Assembly (NCBI GenBank): GCA_030608465.1
Contig: JAUWEC010000009.1
Location: 1-32,588, forward strand
DNA from: Chloroflexota bacterium
GTDB lineage: Bacteria > Chloroflexota > Anaerolineae > Anaerolineales > UBA11858
Reading direction: 5' to 3'
DNA length: 32,588 bases
The notes beneath the pieces are model-generated. The model was not told the origin of the DNA and did not search any database. It saw only the letters and a program-made list of their open reading frames with translations. This document shows positions 1 to 9,840 of the stretch, piece after piece (within the stretch, counting starts at the first letter, position 1; the number at the start of each line of letters is the position of its first letter). Both the position numbers and the translations under genes were made by a program.

Positions 1-870
1 TTCAGAGTGAGAGTCATCTGTGCAAAGAATAAAATGGCGGGAATCCAAGCCTTCTTCGGTAATTGCCTTCACCGGGTCTTCAACATCCAGCCAGGCCGAT
101 CCATATCGGAGCATAGATTTCATTCCCTGTCTCACCCGGGCAACTGCGTCTTCCTTACTTGTCCCTTCATGGTCATCTTCCGGTCCACCGGCAACGTATC
201 CGTGAAAAGGAATTCCCAGATCCGGTGCAGCAAAATGCCCGCCGATAACTTTCCCGACCTCCCGGGTTGCAGCCATTTCATCATGCATTTTGAAATCACT
301 GGAATATACGCCGGGGAAATTCATCATCTCTCCCAAGCCGATAATTCTCTTCCAGCCCATCGCTTCTACCACATCCTCCGGATCGATGGACGATCCAGGA
401 GTTTCTAACCCGGGTGCAGAGGGCACACAGGAAGGAACCTGTACCCAAACATGAATTGGTTGGGATTCTGCTTCATCAGCCATGAGTCGGACCCCTTTTA
501 AACCAAAAACATTGGCGATCTCATGGGGATCAATAAACATCCCGGTCGTTCCCCGGGGGGCGACAGCCCTGACGAATTCGGTGATAGTAACCATGCCAGA
601 TTCGACATGCATATGCGCATCCAGTAATCCGGGAACTAGATATTTTCCTTCCGCATCGATGATTTTTGTATTTTCACCGATCGTGTGGCTCGCATCTTCA
701 CCAACATAAGCAATCCGGTCTTTCAGGACAGCTATGTCTGTTCCTGGAATAATCTCTCCAGATTGAACACAGATCCATTGTCCATTGCGAATTACCAGGT
801 CGGCTTTTTCCCGACCCATTGCGACATCTACCAAACCGCGTGTCCGAGTGCTGATCTGTTCTCTAGTCAT
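1..870 (-). CDS. adeC: Adenine deaminase (C-terminus cut off by window edge)
   Basis: This amidohydrolase-superfamily enzyme hydrolyses adenine to hypoxanthine and ammonia in purine salvage. It is absent from the ORF track because it runs off the window; I translated it by hand and 290 codons are visible. Family motifs are clear: the metal-binding DAHMHVESGM at about residue 85, then FIDPHEIANV, VPSCVPSAPG, GLGEMMNFPGV, GGHFAAPD and ILCTDDSHSE at the cut end. The run DPHEIANV followed by GEMMNFPGV is typical of adenine deaminase rather than of other amidohydrolases. The ATG at 868-870 is preceded by GGGAAGAGA. It lies 36 bases downstream of the 8-oxoguanine deaminase on the same strand, with no promoter or terminator seen between them, so the two are probably cotranscribed. 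Confidence 0.9.
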   Translation of the reverse strand, partial: MTREQISTRTRGLVDVAMGREKADLVIRNGQWICVQSGEIIPGTDIAVLKDRIAYVGEDASHTIGENTKIIDAEGKYLVPGLLDAHMHVESGMVTITEFVRAVAPRGTTGMFIDPHEIANVFGLKGVRLMADEAESQPIHVWVQVPSCVPSAPGLETPGSSIDPEDVVEAMGWKRIIGLGEMMNFPGVYSSDFKMHDEMAATREVGKVIGGHFAAPDLGIPFHGYVAGGPEDDHEGTSKEDAVARVRQGMKSMLRYGSAWLDVEDPVKAITEEGLDSRHFILCTDDSHSE

Positions 871-906
871 TGGATCTCTTCCCTTAAATGTAGTACGCGT
901 AACCTT

Positions 907-2292
907 TTATCCGTTTAATAATCGAGCTGCAGCCTGGTTATGAGTTTCAATCAATTTTGGCAGTTCCAAGGTAGTCAGCTTACCTTCTTTAACCACTAAT
1001 TTTCCGCCTACAACTGTGTAATCTACTTTTACCGGGGCACAAAAGATAACTGCTGCCACCGGATCATGGAGAGCGCCGGCATAGTCAATCCGATTGAGGT
1101 TAATGGCTGTAAAATCAGCTGCTTTTCCCGGTTCAAGGGAGCCAATATCCTTTCGCCCTAAAACCGCTGCCCCACCACGAGTAGCCAATTCCAGTACCTG
1201 CCGGGCTGACATGATCGGGGCATTTTCCTCTCCAGAACGGGAAGCACCTTTTATACCTGCCCGGAGGCGGGCGAGCAGCATAGCCTGCCGGGCCTCTTCA
1301 ATCATGTGGGATCCATCATTACTGGCAGATCCGTCTACACCCAATCCTACATCCACACCTGCCGCAGTAAGATCAAGGATCCGCGCTGCCCCAGAAGCCA
1401 ATCTCATATTTGAGCTGGGACAATGGGCTACACCACAATCATGATCCGCATACACACCGATTTCTTCGTCGTTCAGGTAAACCGAATGCGCAAACCAGAC
1501 ATCAGAACCGATCCAATTAACTTCTTCCATGTAAGCAACCGGTCTTTTGCCGAATTTTTTAATTGTAAAATCTACTTCGTCTTCTGTCTCAGCCAGATGT
1601 GTATGCAGCTGAACGCCATACTCCCGGGCTAGTGCCGCGCTTTCGCGCATTAAATCTCCAGTTACGCTAAACGGAGAACAGGGAGCGAGGACTATTTGGG
1701 TATAGGAACCAGGTGTGCTGTCGTGATAAGCCTCAATCAGCCGTTGAGAATCCTTGAGGATTTGCTTTTCATCTTCGACCACACTATCAGGGGGTAGTCC
1801 GCCTTTGCTCTCACCAAGGCTCATTGATCCCCGGGAAGCATGCAACCGTACACCTACTTCCAGGGCAGCTTCGATTTCATCATCCAGGCGGGAACCATTT
1901 GGAAATAAATATAAATGGTCGGAAGCGGTGGTGCAACCGGAAAGTGCCAATTCAGCCAGGGCAGTTTTAGTCGAAATCCGGATATCTTCCGGTTTCATCC
2001 TGGCCCAAATCGGATAAAGGGTTTTTAACCAGTGAAATAAATTAGCATCCTGCGCTTCCGGAACCACTCGGGTTAATGTCTGATAAAAATGATGATGGGT
2101 ATTTACCAATCCGGGCAGCACTATATGCCCTGTTAAATCCAAAACCTGATCTGCTTTTGTTGGCAGCTGGTCTGACTCTCCGACCTGCTCGATAAAACCG
2201 TCTTTAATAAAAAGACCACCATCCATTATTTCACGGCGGTGATCATCCATTGTAACAACTACTTGAGCATTTTTAATCAGGAGCGTTGACAT
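907..2292 (-). CDS. 8-oxoguanine deaminase-type amidohydrolase
   Basis: This 461-residue amidohydrolase most likely deaminates 8-oxoguanine to urate, or a related purine. The signature NTHHHFYQTLTRVVPEAQDA near residue 65 is the hallmark of the 8-oxoguanine deaminase branch. Further metal ligands lie in HTHLAETEDE, WFAHSVYLND and GVGVDGSASND. The track starts it at 2358, but I prefer the ATG at 2292 (MSTLLIKNAQ), where homology to the family begins. The longer start would place a good sigma-70-type promoter and both palindromic operators inside the gene. A guanine or hydroxy-purine substrate cannot be excluded. It is the first gene of an operon with adenine deaminase, which suggests purine-base catabolism or salvage under a dedicated repressor. 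Confidence 0.85.
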   Translation of the reverse strand: MSTLLIKNAQVVVTMDDHRREIMDGGLFIKDGFIEQVGESDQLPTKADQVLDLTGHIVLPGLVNTHHHFYQTLTRVVPEAQDANLFHWLKTLYPIWARMKPEDIRISTKTALAELALSGCTTASDHLYLFPNGSRLDDEIEAALEVGVRLHASRGSMSLGESKGGLPPDSVVEDEKQILKDSQRLIEAYHDSTPGSYTQIVLAPCSPFSVTGDLMRESAALAREYGVQLHTHLAETEDEVDFTIKKFGKRPVAYMEEVNWIGSDVWFAHSVYLNDEEIGVYADHDCGVAHCPSSNMRLASGAARILDLTAAGVDVGLGVDGSASNDGSHMIEEARQAMLLARLRAGIKGASRSGEENAPIMSARQVLELATRGGAAVLGRKDIGSLEPGKAADFTAINLNRIDYAGALHDPVAAVIFCAPVKVDYTVVGGKLVVKEGKLTTLELPKLIETHNQAAARLLNG

Positions 2293-2313
2293 AGGGAATA
2301 CCTGGGTTTTAAC

Positions 2314-2324
2314 TTGTCTGACAA
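2314..2324. promoter_or_regulatory. Operator-like palindrome, copy 1
   Basis: TTGTCTGACAA is a perfect palindrome around a central base. It fits TNGTNNNACNA, the consensus I recall for FadR-subfamily GntR repressors. It lies at about the expected transcription start of the deaminase operon, where binding would block initiation. Confidence 0.6.
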
Positions 2325-2329
2325 TATCA

Positions 2330-2358
2330 AGTTTAACAAAAATCCCCTCATCTGTCAA
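2330..2358 (-). promoter_or_regulatory. Promoter of the purine deaminase operon
   Basis: Read on the minus strand there is a perfect -35 TTGACA (2353-2358), a 17-base spacer and -10 TAAACT (2330-2335, four of six matches). One palindromic operator abuts the -35 and another begins five bases beyond the -10, so both would overlap bound RNA polymerase. Confidence 0.65.
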
Positions 2359-2369
2359 TTGTCTGACAA
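2359..2369. promoter_or_regulatory. Operator-like palindrome, copy 2
   Basis: This is an identical TTGTCTGACAA whose centre is 45 bp from copy 1 and which directly adjoins the -35 box. When reversed, copy 2 also matches copy 1 in the flanking bases (ACTTGTCWGACAAT). That extended match supports a genuine duplicated protein-binding site. Confidence 0.6.
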
Positions 2370-2408
2370 GTGCTGGGGCAAGAATATGATTTTAATCATG
2401 TGGTGCCG

Positions 2409-2448
2409 GAAAAATTGATGTTCTGCTCGCAGAACTGCTTCTGAAGCA
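2409..2448 (-). terminator. Tandem hairpins ending the gyrB-kinase operon
   Basis: Downstream of the kinase stop, the minus strand reads TGCTTCAGAAGCA followed immediately by GTTCTGCGAGCAGAAC, then ATCAATTTTT. These are two adjacent perfect stems and a short U-tract. The loops are very small, so terminator strength is uncertain. Confidence 0.5.
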
Positions 2449-2483
2449 CTTAATTCCTGGTATTCCCCCTTACTTTTAGCGAA

Positions 2484-3599
2484 CTAGAACAGAAAATTAA
2501 ACAAATTCTTAGCCAAAACTGGATTCAATAGGGAAAAAACGGCTAAACCCAAGATCAGGACAACACTGAGCAGGGCAATCAATGACAGGCATCCTCCTCG
2601 ATCAATTCTCTTCCGGGGTGTTTTTAGTTTTTTTTCTTTTTCAGGGGGTTCAGCTCTTTCTTTATCATTCTTTTTGGTGATTTCTTTGGTAATCACACCG
2701 AGCGAAGATAACTTATCCCCACTCTTTTGATCTGGCTTTTTTGCTTGTGTTGGAACGATCTTGTCAAAATTAAAATTAATATTGAATCGGCCGCTTTGCG
2801 CTTTCAGCAGCTCATTTTTAAATTCCGCGGCCAGCTGGAATCTGTCGTTAGGATGAACTTGAAGTGCTTTTTCCACTGCTTCTGCAACCCGTTTGGAAAC
2901 TTTTGGATTTCTTTCCCTGACAGGTGTCAGCTCTATCTGGTCCATGGTTTGAGCCAGGCTGTCCTCCGGAGTTAACCCAGTCAGAGTAGTATACAATGTA
3001 GCTCCCAGGGAATAGATATCAGTCCGGGCATCTGTCCTGGCTGCCCCATACTGTTCAGGAGGAGAAAAACCCATGGTCATTGCCCGGGCACCAGTAGTGG
3101 TCGTTTGATCCCCATGGATGATTTTTGCCAGACCAAAATCAACCAGGTACACCCCTCCTCTTGGTGTGATCCTGACATTAGCTGGCTTGATATCTCGATG
3201 CAGGACTACTGGATCCCGGGAATGCATATATGCCAGCGCATCACATAGCGAAGCACCAATAAAAACAACTTCTTCCTCATCAAAGGGACTCAGGCGTTCC
3301 AGTCTCTCCTGGAGATCTTCCCCCTCAATGTAATCCATGATCAGGTACTGACCCTGGTCTTCAATACTGAAGTGGTCTGAAACTCGGGGTAAATTTGCAT
3401 GCCGGAGGTTGGCAAGAATGGTTGCTTCTCGGCGGAATTGCCTGGCATAATCTTCAATCGTAAATAGGTTCTCCTTTACAGCAACTTCGACACCCAGGTT
3501 TTCATCCACCGCGCGGAAAATAGAACCCATTCCACCGTGGCCCAACACCTCGATGATTCGGTATCTGTCAAGAAGGAGCTCACCTTGTTTAAGAGTCAT
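2484..3599 (-). CDS. Membrane-anchored Hanks-type Ser/Thr protein kinase
   Basis: This 371-residue PknB-like kinase has an N-terminal catalytic domain of about 270 residues. It shows a glycine loop LGHGGMGSIFRA, the lysine in VAVKEN, the catalytic HRDIKPAN at about residue 132, VDFGLAK at about 152 and an SPPEQY activation-segment end, so it should be active. A charged Lys/Glu-rich linker (about 275-330) leads to one transmembrane helix (SLIALLSVVLILGLAVF) and only about a dozen residues beyond it. It has no PASTA or other outer sensor, so the domain is tethered to the inner membrane face and probably senses through partners. It starts 20 bases after the gyrB stop and is very likely cotranscribed with it. 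Its substrates are unknown. Confidence 0.9.
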   Translation of the reverse strand: MTLKQGELLLDRYRIIEVLGHGGMGSIFRAVDENLGVEVAVKENLFTIEDYARQFRREATILANLRHANLPRVSDHFSIEDQGQYLIMDYIEGEDLQERLERLSPFDEEEVVFIGASLCDALAYMHSRDPVVLHRDIKPANVRITPRGGVYLVDFGLAKIIHGDQTTTTGARAMTMGFSPPEQYGAARTDARTDIYSLGATLYTTLTGLTPEDSLAQTMDQIELTPVRERNPKVSKRVAEAVEKALQVHPNDRFQLAAEFKNELLKAQSGRFNINFNFDKIVPTQAKKPDQKSGDKLSSLGVITKEITKKNDKERAEPPEKEKKLKTPRKRIDRGGCLSLIALLSVVLILGLAVFSLLNPVLAKNLFNFLF

Positions 3600-3619
3600 T
3601 GATATTTAACTATCGTATC

Positions 3620-5560
<1,941 letters not shown>

Positions 5561-5592
5561 TTACGCAAAACCGCATCATACCATGATTTGGA

Positions 5593-6612
5593 TTATTTCT
5601 CTAACGTCGGACGTTCTTCCACAATCGACTGGGACTTTCCAATCAGTTGAAGTTCTTCAACCCAACGGATCATTTCCTGATAATACACGAAACTTGCTGC
5701 CAACATACCGGTTGTTACAAAAGCATGACCAATAATACTGATCATCATTAACCAGGAATTTTCCGGTGGAACCTGCCACACAATATTCAACCCCTGATTA
5801 ACCAATATTGCCAGCATAATAAATAAACCGGTTTTAAAGAAAGTCATATTAGTTAACCGGATGCTTTGCAGCATGGATTTCCAGGCTTTTTGATGTTGGG
5901 AATATATTCCGTGAGGTGAGAAAAACAATGGAAATATCAGCCAGAAGGAAACGATTCCAAAGAGGATGATCACGAGTTGTCCCAGAGAGACACTGAAAAA
6001 CGAAATGCCCGTAGCTATACAACTTCCAAGCACTAGAATTCCCAGGAAGAGGATAAACCACATCAAGCTCAACAGGAATGATTGGATACTTATCCGGGGC
6101 CACTCGCCCAGAATCGTTCGCCATTTTACTTCATCAAAAAGAGCTGCCTGCCTTACACTAGAAAAATACAAACCACCCAAAGCTAATCCTGTCATAAACA
6201 GAGCAAGGCTAATCATTATCGCGATACTCAACTGGGGTATATCCCAAAAAATCGGGTTACCGATGGGGTTTTCAACTGGCAATATTGAAGATAACAAACT
6301 GAATATGCCTATCGGAAAAGATCTGAGAGTGAGAAATAGATTGAACCGTTCAGCAGCGATCATCCATATTTCTTGACCAGTTTCGATCATCTCCCCGAAG
6401 TCGGGTGATAGAAGTCCTGATACTTCATTCATTTCCGCAATAATCCCCTCAATTAGGGTCGTAATTCGGAGGTGCGGCGCAAACCATAAAACCAGATCTA
6501 ACCCAATCGGAAAAAGCAATAAAATCAAATGTTTGGTGATAGAGTCAAACCCATTTTGGATGGATTTAAGAACGTTGGGGGATTCTGGCAAGGCTATTTT
6601 ATTTATCTTCAT
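5593..6612 (-). CDS. Multi-pass membrane protein of unknown function
   Basis: I do not recognise this 339-residue protein. Hydrophobic stretches suggest six or seven membrane helices, for example LILLLFPIGLDLVLWF near 33, LSIAIMISLALFMTGLALG near 130, SLMWFILFLGILVLG near 178, LVIILFGIVSFWLIF near 210, LFIMLAILVNQGL near 260 and MMISIIGHAFVTTGML near 287. The loop between the first two helices is about 50 residues. No enzyme motif is evident. It begins the gyrB-kinase operon (50 bases to the GTG of gyrB). No Shine-Dalgarno precedes the ATG, and a -10-like TAAAAT lies only nine bases upstream, so the message might be leaderless. Confidence 0.75.
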   Translation of the reverse strand: MKINKIALPESPNVLKSIQNGFDSITKHLILLLFPIGLDLVLWFAPHLRITTLIEGIIAEMNEVSGLLSPDFGEMIETGQEIWMIAAERFNLFLTLRSFPIGIFSLLSSILPVENPIGNPIFWDIPQLSIAIMISLALFMTGLALGGLYFSSVRQAALFDEVKWRTILGEWPRISIQSFLLSLMWFILFLGILVLGSCIATGISFFSVSLGQLVIILFGIVSFWLIFPLFFSPHGIYSQHQKAWKSMLQSIRLTNMTFFKTGLFIMLAILVNQGLNIVWQVPPENSWLMMISIIGHAFVTTGMLAASFVYYQEMIRWVEELQLIGKSQSIVEERPTLEK

Positions 6613-6988
6613 CGATGTACTATTTTACCATACAACATGCTCTCAAAACCCTTTGAAAACCCCTGCTAAATAGCGCTCTAATCCCCTGTTGATACCCCTG
6701 TCAGAGACCATACTAGATTACTATTTAGGGAATGAAATTTCCTTTTTAGAGTTGTTCTGAAGTGATACAATCTCTTCTACTCATTCCATGATAATAATGG
6801 CGGTTATCAAATTGCAAATACGCTGATTTAACGGATAGAAAGAGTGGATTACCTGGGATATGCTTAATGTTATAAGGCATGGAATGCACATTGGACAAAA
6901 TAGATTTACCCAGACACGTTTATCATCAGATCTCGCTGAAGAAGAAACAGATTAGTAATAGCAAGCCGGTTTATAAACTGAGGTAAAA
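6613..6988. other. Divergent intergenic region
   Basis: These 376 bases separate the minus-strand gyrB operon from the plus-strand deaminase-CYTH operon, and I see no gene in them. They hold the -10 element listed separately and an inverted repeat TGATAA-N9-TTATCA (6789-6809). A weak plus-strand promoter candidate is TTACCT-N16-TATAAG (6849-6876), about 110 bases before the deaminase ATG. None is strong enough to assign a regulator. Confidence 0.5.
6622..6630 (-). promoter_or_regulatory. Extended -10 element upstream of the gyrB operon
   Basis: The minus strand reads TGGTAAAAT nine bases before the ATG at 6612. TG one base upstream of the hexamer is the extended -10 form. No good -35 is seen. 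The 11-base string TTGTATGGTAA recurs upstream of rpmB. Confidence 0.4.
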
Positions 6989-8971
6989 ATGACCAAGAAG
7001 ATTGATACTTTATTCATAAATGCCCACGTTCTCTGCATGGATGATTCATTTACCAATTTCGAAAATGGAGCCGTTGCCGTTCTGGATGATCATATCCATG
7101 CTGTCGGACCCACAGATGAGCTTAAGAATACATGCCCCGCCGGGGAAGTGATCGACTGTGAAGGTAAGGTCCTCATGCCAGGTCTGGTAAACGCCCATAC
7201 ACACGTCCCGATGAATTTGCTTCGCGGACTAGCTGACGACCTCCGACTGGATGTATGGCTTCTTGGTTACATCATGCCTGTTGAGCGGGAATTCGTGAAC
7301 CCAGAATTCGTCCGACTGGGCACTTCCCTCGCCTGCGCTGAATTGATACGATCCGGGGTTACCTCTTTTGCAGATATGTATTATTTTGAAGACCATGTTG
7401 CAGAAATGGCTGCGGAAGCGGGGCTGCGGGCTATCTGCTGTCAGACCATTCTGAAATTCCCATCGCCAGATGCAGCTTCTTACAGAGAAGCTTTGGCTTC
7501 TTCTGAAATAATGATCAAAAAATGGAAAAACCATCCTCTGATCACACCGGCTGTTGCTCCCCACGCTGCCTATACATCGACAGTTGATATCCTGGTTTCA
7601 GCAACTGTTTTAGCCCAAAAATATGATGTGCCATTACACATTCACGTCGCTGAAACAGCTCAGGAAGTTGAAGACAGCTTAAGAGATCTGGATATGCCGA
7701 TAGTTCCCTACATTGAACAGCAGAACGTGCTGAAATCCAAAGTTATCGCTGCTCATTGTGTTCATATCGATGAACGGGAAATGCATACCCTGCAGAAATA
7801 TGGTGTCGGTGTTGCTCACAATCCCACCTCAAATTTAAAATTGTCATCTGGGATCGCCCCGATCAACCGCATGCTGGAGCTTGGTCTCAATGTTGGAATT
7901 GGTACAGATGGTGTGTCATCCAATAACGATCTGGATATGTTCGAAGAAATGCGGCTGGCAGCGCTGCTAGCCAAAGGAAGCAGTGGAGATCCCACAGTTG
8001 TTCCGGCCAGGACAGCTGTCGCCATGGCCACCAGCATGGGTGCAAAATCAATCCACCTGGGAGATCAGACCGGTTCTATCGTTAAGGGGAAGAAGGCAGA
8101 TCTGATCCTGGTAAACCTCCATACGCTGCATAATACTCCCCAGTTTAAAAATGACCCGGACGGCGTTTACGCACAGCTTGTTTATTCTACAAAATCTACC
8201 GATGTCACTGATGTGATGGTTAATGGAAAATGGCTTATGCGGTCCCGGGAATTATTAACTGTGGACCTGAGTAAACTGCTGCCAAAAGCCCAGGCCCTTG
8301 CGGAGGAAATTGACAAATTCCTGATCCAACGGTTCCAATCTGTCTACTCCAAATTGATTGCGGTCGGCGGCGCAGAAGAACAGGAAAGTTATGAGGTCCA
8401 GGTCAAAGTAAAAGTGGATGACCCTCAAGCCGTCATTGATAAGCTGCTCCAGTCTGAATTGGATATTCAGTATTTCCGTCACTACCATGAATACGATACC
8501 TATTTCGAATTTGAAGATCCTGAGGAATGTTGGCTCCGCTACCGTGAAGATGAATTTATAGATGAGGACGGCAATGTGGAGAACATCCGCTACAGACTTA
8601 CCTTAATCGGACCAAAACGCGAACGTCACTTCCCACAAGATGTTTTATTATCACGGAGCAGGTTTATTGCCCCCGCGCCACAAAGTCTCCGGTTTTATCG
8701 AGAATACTTCGAACCCTCGAATGAAACCTACATAGAGAAAGACCGGCGGCGGTGGAAAGTCCGTTTTCGTGATATCGAATTCTATATCAATGTAGACCGC
8801 CTGGACGACCCCGCTCTGGGAACCTTCCTTGAAGTTAAAAGCCGCACCTGGAGCCTCGATGATGCAGAGGAAAAAGCTCAAATTGCTGAAGACTTGTTAA
8901 GCCTGCTGGGCACTTTTCCCCAAGAGCGCGAATCTCTGGATTACGTACAGATTGTCTGGTCAAAATCCTGA
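6989..8971 (+). CDS. MTA/SAH deaminase-like amidohydrolase fused to a CYTH domain
   Basis: This 660-residue protein has two parts. Residues 1 to about 450 are an amidohydrolase of the 5'-methylthioadenosine/S-adenosylhomocysteine deaminase group. They show NAHTHVPMNLLRGLADDL, HIHVAETAQEVED, AAHCVHIDE and GIGTDGVSSNNDLDM, which supply the metal ligands and the usual active-site pattern. Residues from about 463 to 660 look like a CYTH (triphosphate tunnel) domain: YEVQVKVKV as a variant ExExK (second Glu replaced by Gln471), YHEYDTYFEF, LRYREDE, RLTLIGPKRE and the late FLEVKSRTWS followed by a terminal helix. GAGG sits six bases before the ATG. The frame is open throughout, so this is a genuine fusion. 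It is the first gene of a four-gene operon. Its substrate is inferred from family only. Confidence 0.85.
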   Translation: MTKKIDTLFINAHVLCMDDSFTNFENGAVAVLDDHIHAVGPTDELKNTCPAGEVIDCEGKVLMPGLVNAHTHVPMNLLRGLADDLRLDVWLLGYIMPVEREFVNPEFVRLGTSLACAELIRSGVTSFADMYYFEDHVAEMAAEAGLRAICCQTILKFPSPDAASYREALASSEIMIKKWKNHPLITPAVAPHAAYTSTVDILVSATVLAQKYDVPLHIHVAETAQEVEDSLRDLDMPIVPYIEQQNVLKSKVIAAHCVHIDEREMHTLQKYGVGVAHNPTSNLKLSSGIAPINRMLELGLNVGIGTDGVSSNNDLDMFEEMRLAALLAKGSSGDPTVVPARTAVAMATSMGAKSIHLGDQTGSIVKGKKADLILVNLHTLHNTPQFKNDPDGVYAQLVYSTKSTDVTDVMVNGKWLMRSRELLTVDLSKLLPKAQALAEEIDKFLIQRFQSVYSKLIAVGGAEEQESYEVQVKVKVDDPQAVIDKLLQSELDIQYFRHYHEYDTYFEFEDPEECWLRYREDEFIDEDGNVENIRYRLTLIGPKRERHFPQDVLLSRSRFIAPAPQSLRFYREYFEPSNETYIEKDRRRWKVRFRDIEFYINVDRLDDPALGTFLEVKSRTWSLDDAEEKAQIAEDLLSLLGTFPQERESLDYVQIVWSKS

Positions 8972-8974
8972 ATT

Positions 8975-9820
8975 ATGAAAATAGCTGCCCTAGCAGATAT
9001 ACACGGTAATTATCAAGCCTTAATTACCATTATCGATCATGTTGAACGCTGGAAACCCGACCTGGTTTATGTGTTGGGGGATATTATCAACCGTGGACCG
9101 CGCTCCAGAGATTGTCTGCATTTGATCCAGCAAAAACTAGAATCTGATTCCTGGCAGGCTATCACTGGAAATCATGAACAATATGTCCTTAGATTTAACA
9201 GTCCAGATGCCCCCAAAGCCGGGAATCAATTTGAACTGTTAAGAATAATCCATTGGACGTATCAAACTCTTTCTCCCGGGGATGTTCAATCGGTCACGGA
9301 ATTGCCGCTGGAGATCGAAACCCAATTACCGTGGAATCATATTTTAAAAGCCGTTCATGCATCTATGAGCGGAATCCGGGTTGGCATCTACCCGCATTCC
9401 AGCCAAAAGGAAATCCTCGGCCTCATTCAACCTGATGTGAATTTGTTCCTGATAGGTCATACCCATCAACCGCTGGTAAAGACCATTGGAAAAACAACTG
9501 TAGTAAATGCCGGATCCATCGGCCTTCCATTTGATGGCGATACCCGGGCCGGATATGCCCAAATCACACAAGAGAATAACCAGTGGACAGGCAAAATCAT
9601 TCGTATTGAATATGACCTAGAAGCCGCACATCAGGACTTTTTCAGCACACAATTTATTCCGGAAGGAGGTCCATTAGCTGAACTTGTCCTCACAGAGATG
9701 AAACTTGGCTGGCCTCAATTATCACACTGGTTTCGCCTCTATGAACAAGCCGTTTTGGACCACAAAATCAGTATAGAAGATGCAGTAGAACTATATTTGA
9801 AAAATCCTAACCTGGAATAA
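8975..9820 (+). CDS. Calcineurin-like metallophosphoesterase
   Basis: This cytoplasmic two-metal phosphoesterase has 281 residues. The metal-binding motifs occur in order: ADIHGNY (about residue 7), VLGDIINRGP (about 34), TGNHEQY (about 66), a His in KAVHAS, and LIGHTHQP (about 161) followed by VNAGSIGLP. This ordering matches the YfcE/ApaH-like group of small phosphodiesterases or phosphatases; the substrate cannot be read from sequence. It begins three bases after the deaminase-CYTH stop, so translation is probably coupled. The C-terminal 70 residues beyond the core are not recognised. Confidence 0.85.
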   Translation: MKIAALADIHGNYQALITIIDHVERWKPDLVYVLGDIINRGPRSRDCLHLIQQKLESDSWQAITGNHEQYVLRFNSPDAPKAGNQFELLRIIHWTYQTLSPGDVQSVTELPLEIETQLPWNHILKAVHASMSGIRVGIYPHSSQKEILGLIQPDVNLFLIGHTHQPLVKTIGKTTVVNAGSIGLPFDGDTRAGYAQITQENNQWTGKIIRIEYDLEAAHQDFFSTQFIPEGGPLAELVLTEMKLGWPQLSHWFRLYEQAVLDHKISIEDAVELYLKNPNLE

Positions 9821-9840
9821 AAACAATAACAGGAAAAAAC

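Noticed and set aside
6789-6809. TGATAA-N9-TTATCA inverted repeat as an operator
   Set aside because: Six-base AT-rich arms are expected by chance in such a region and no promoter is anchored to it. It is mentioned only in the intergenic description.
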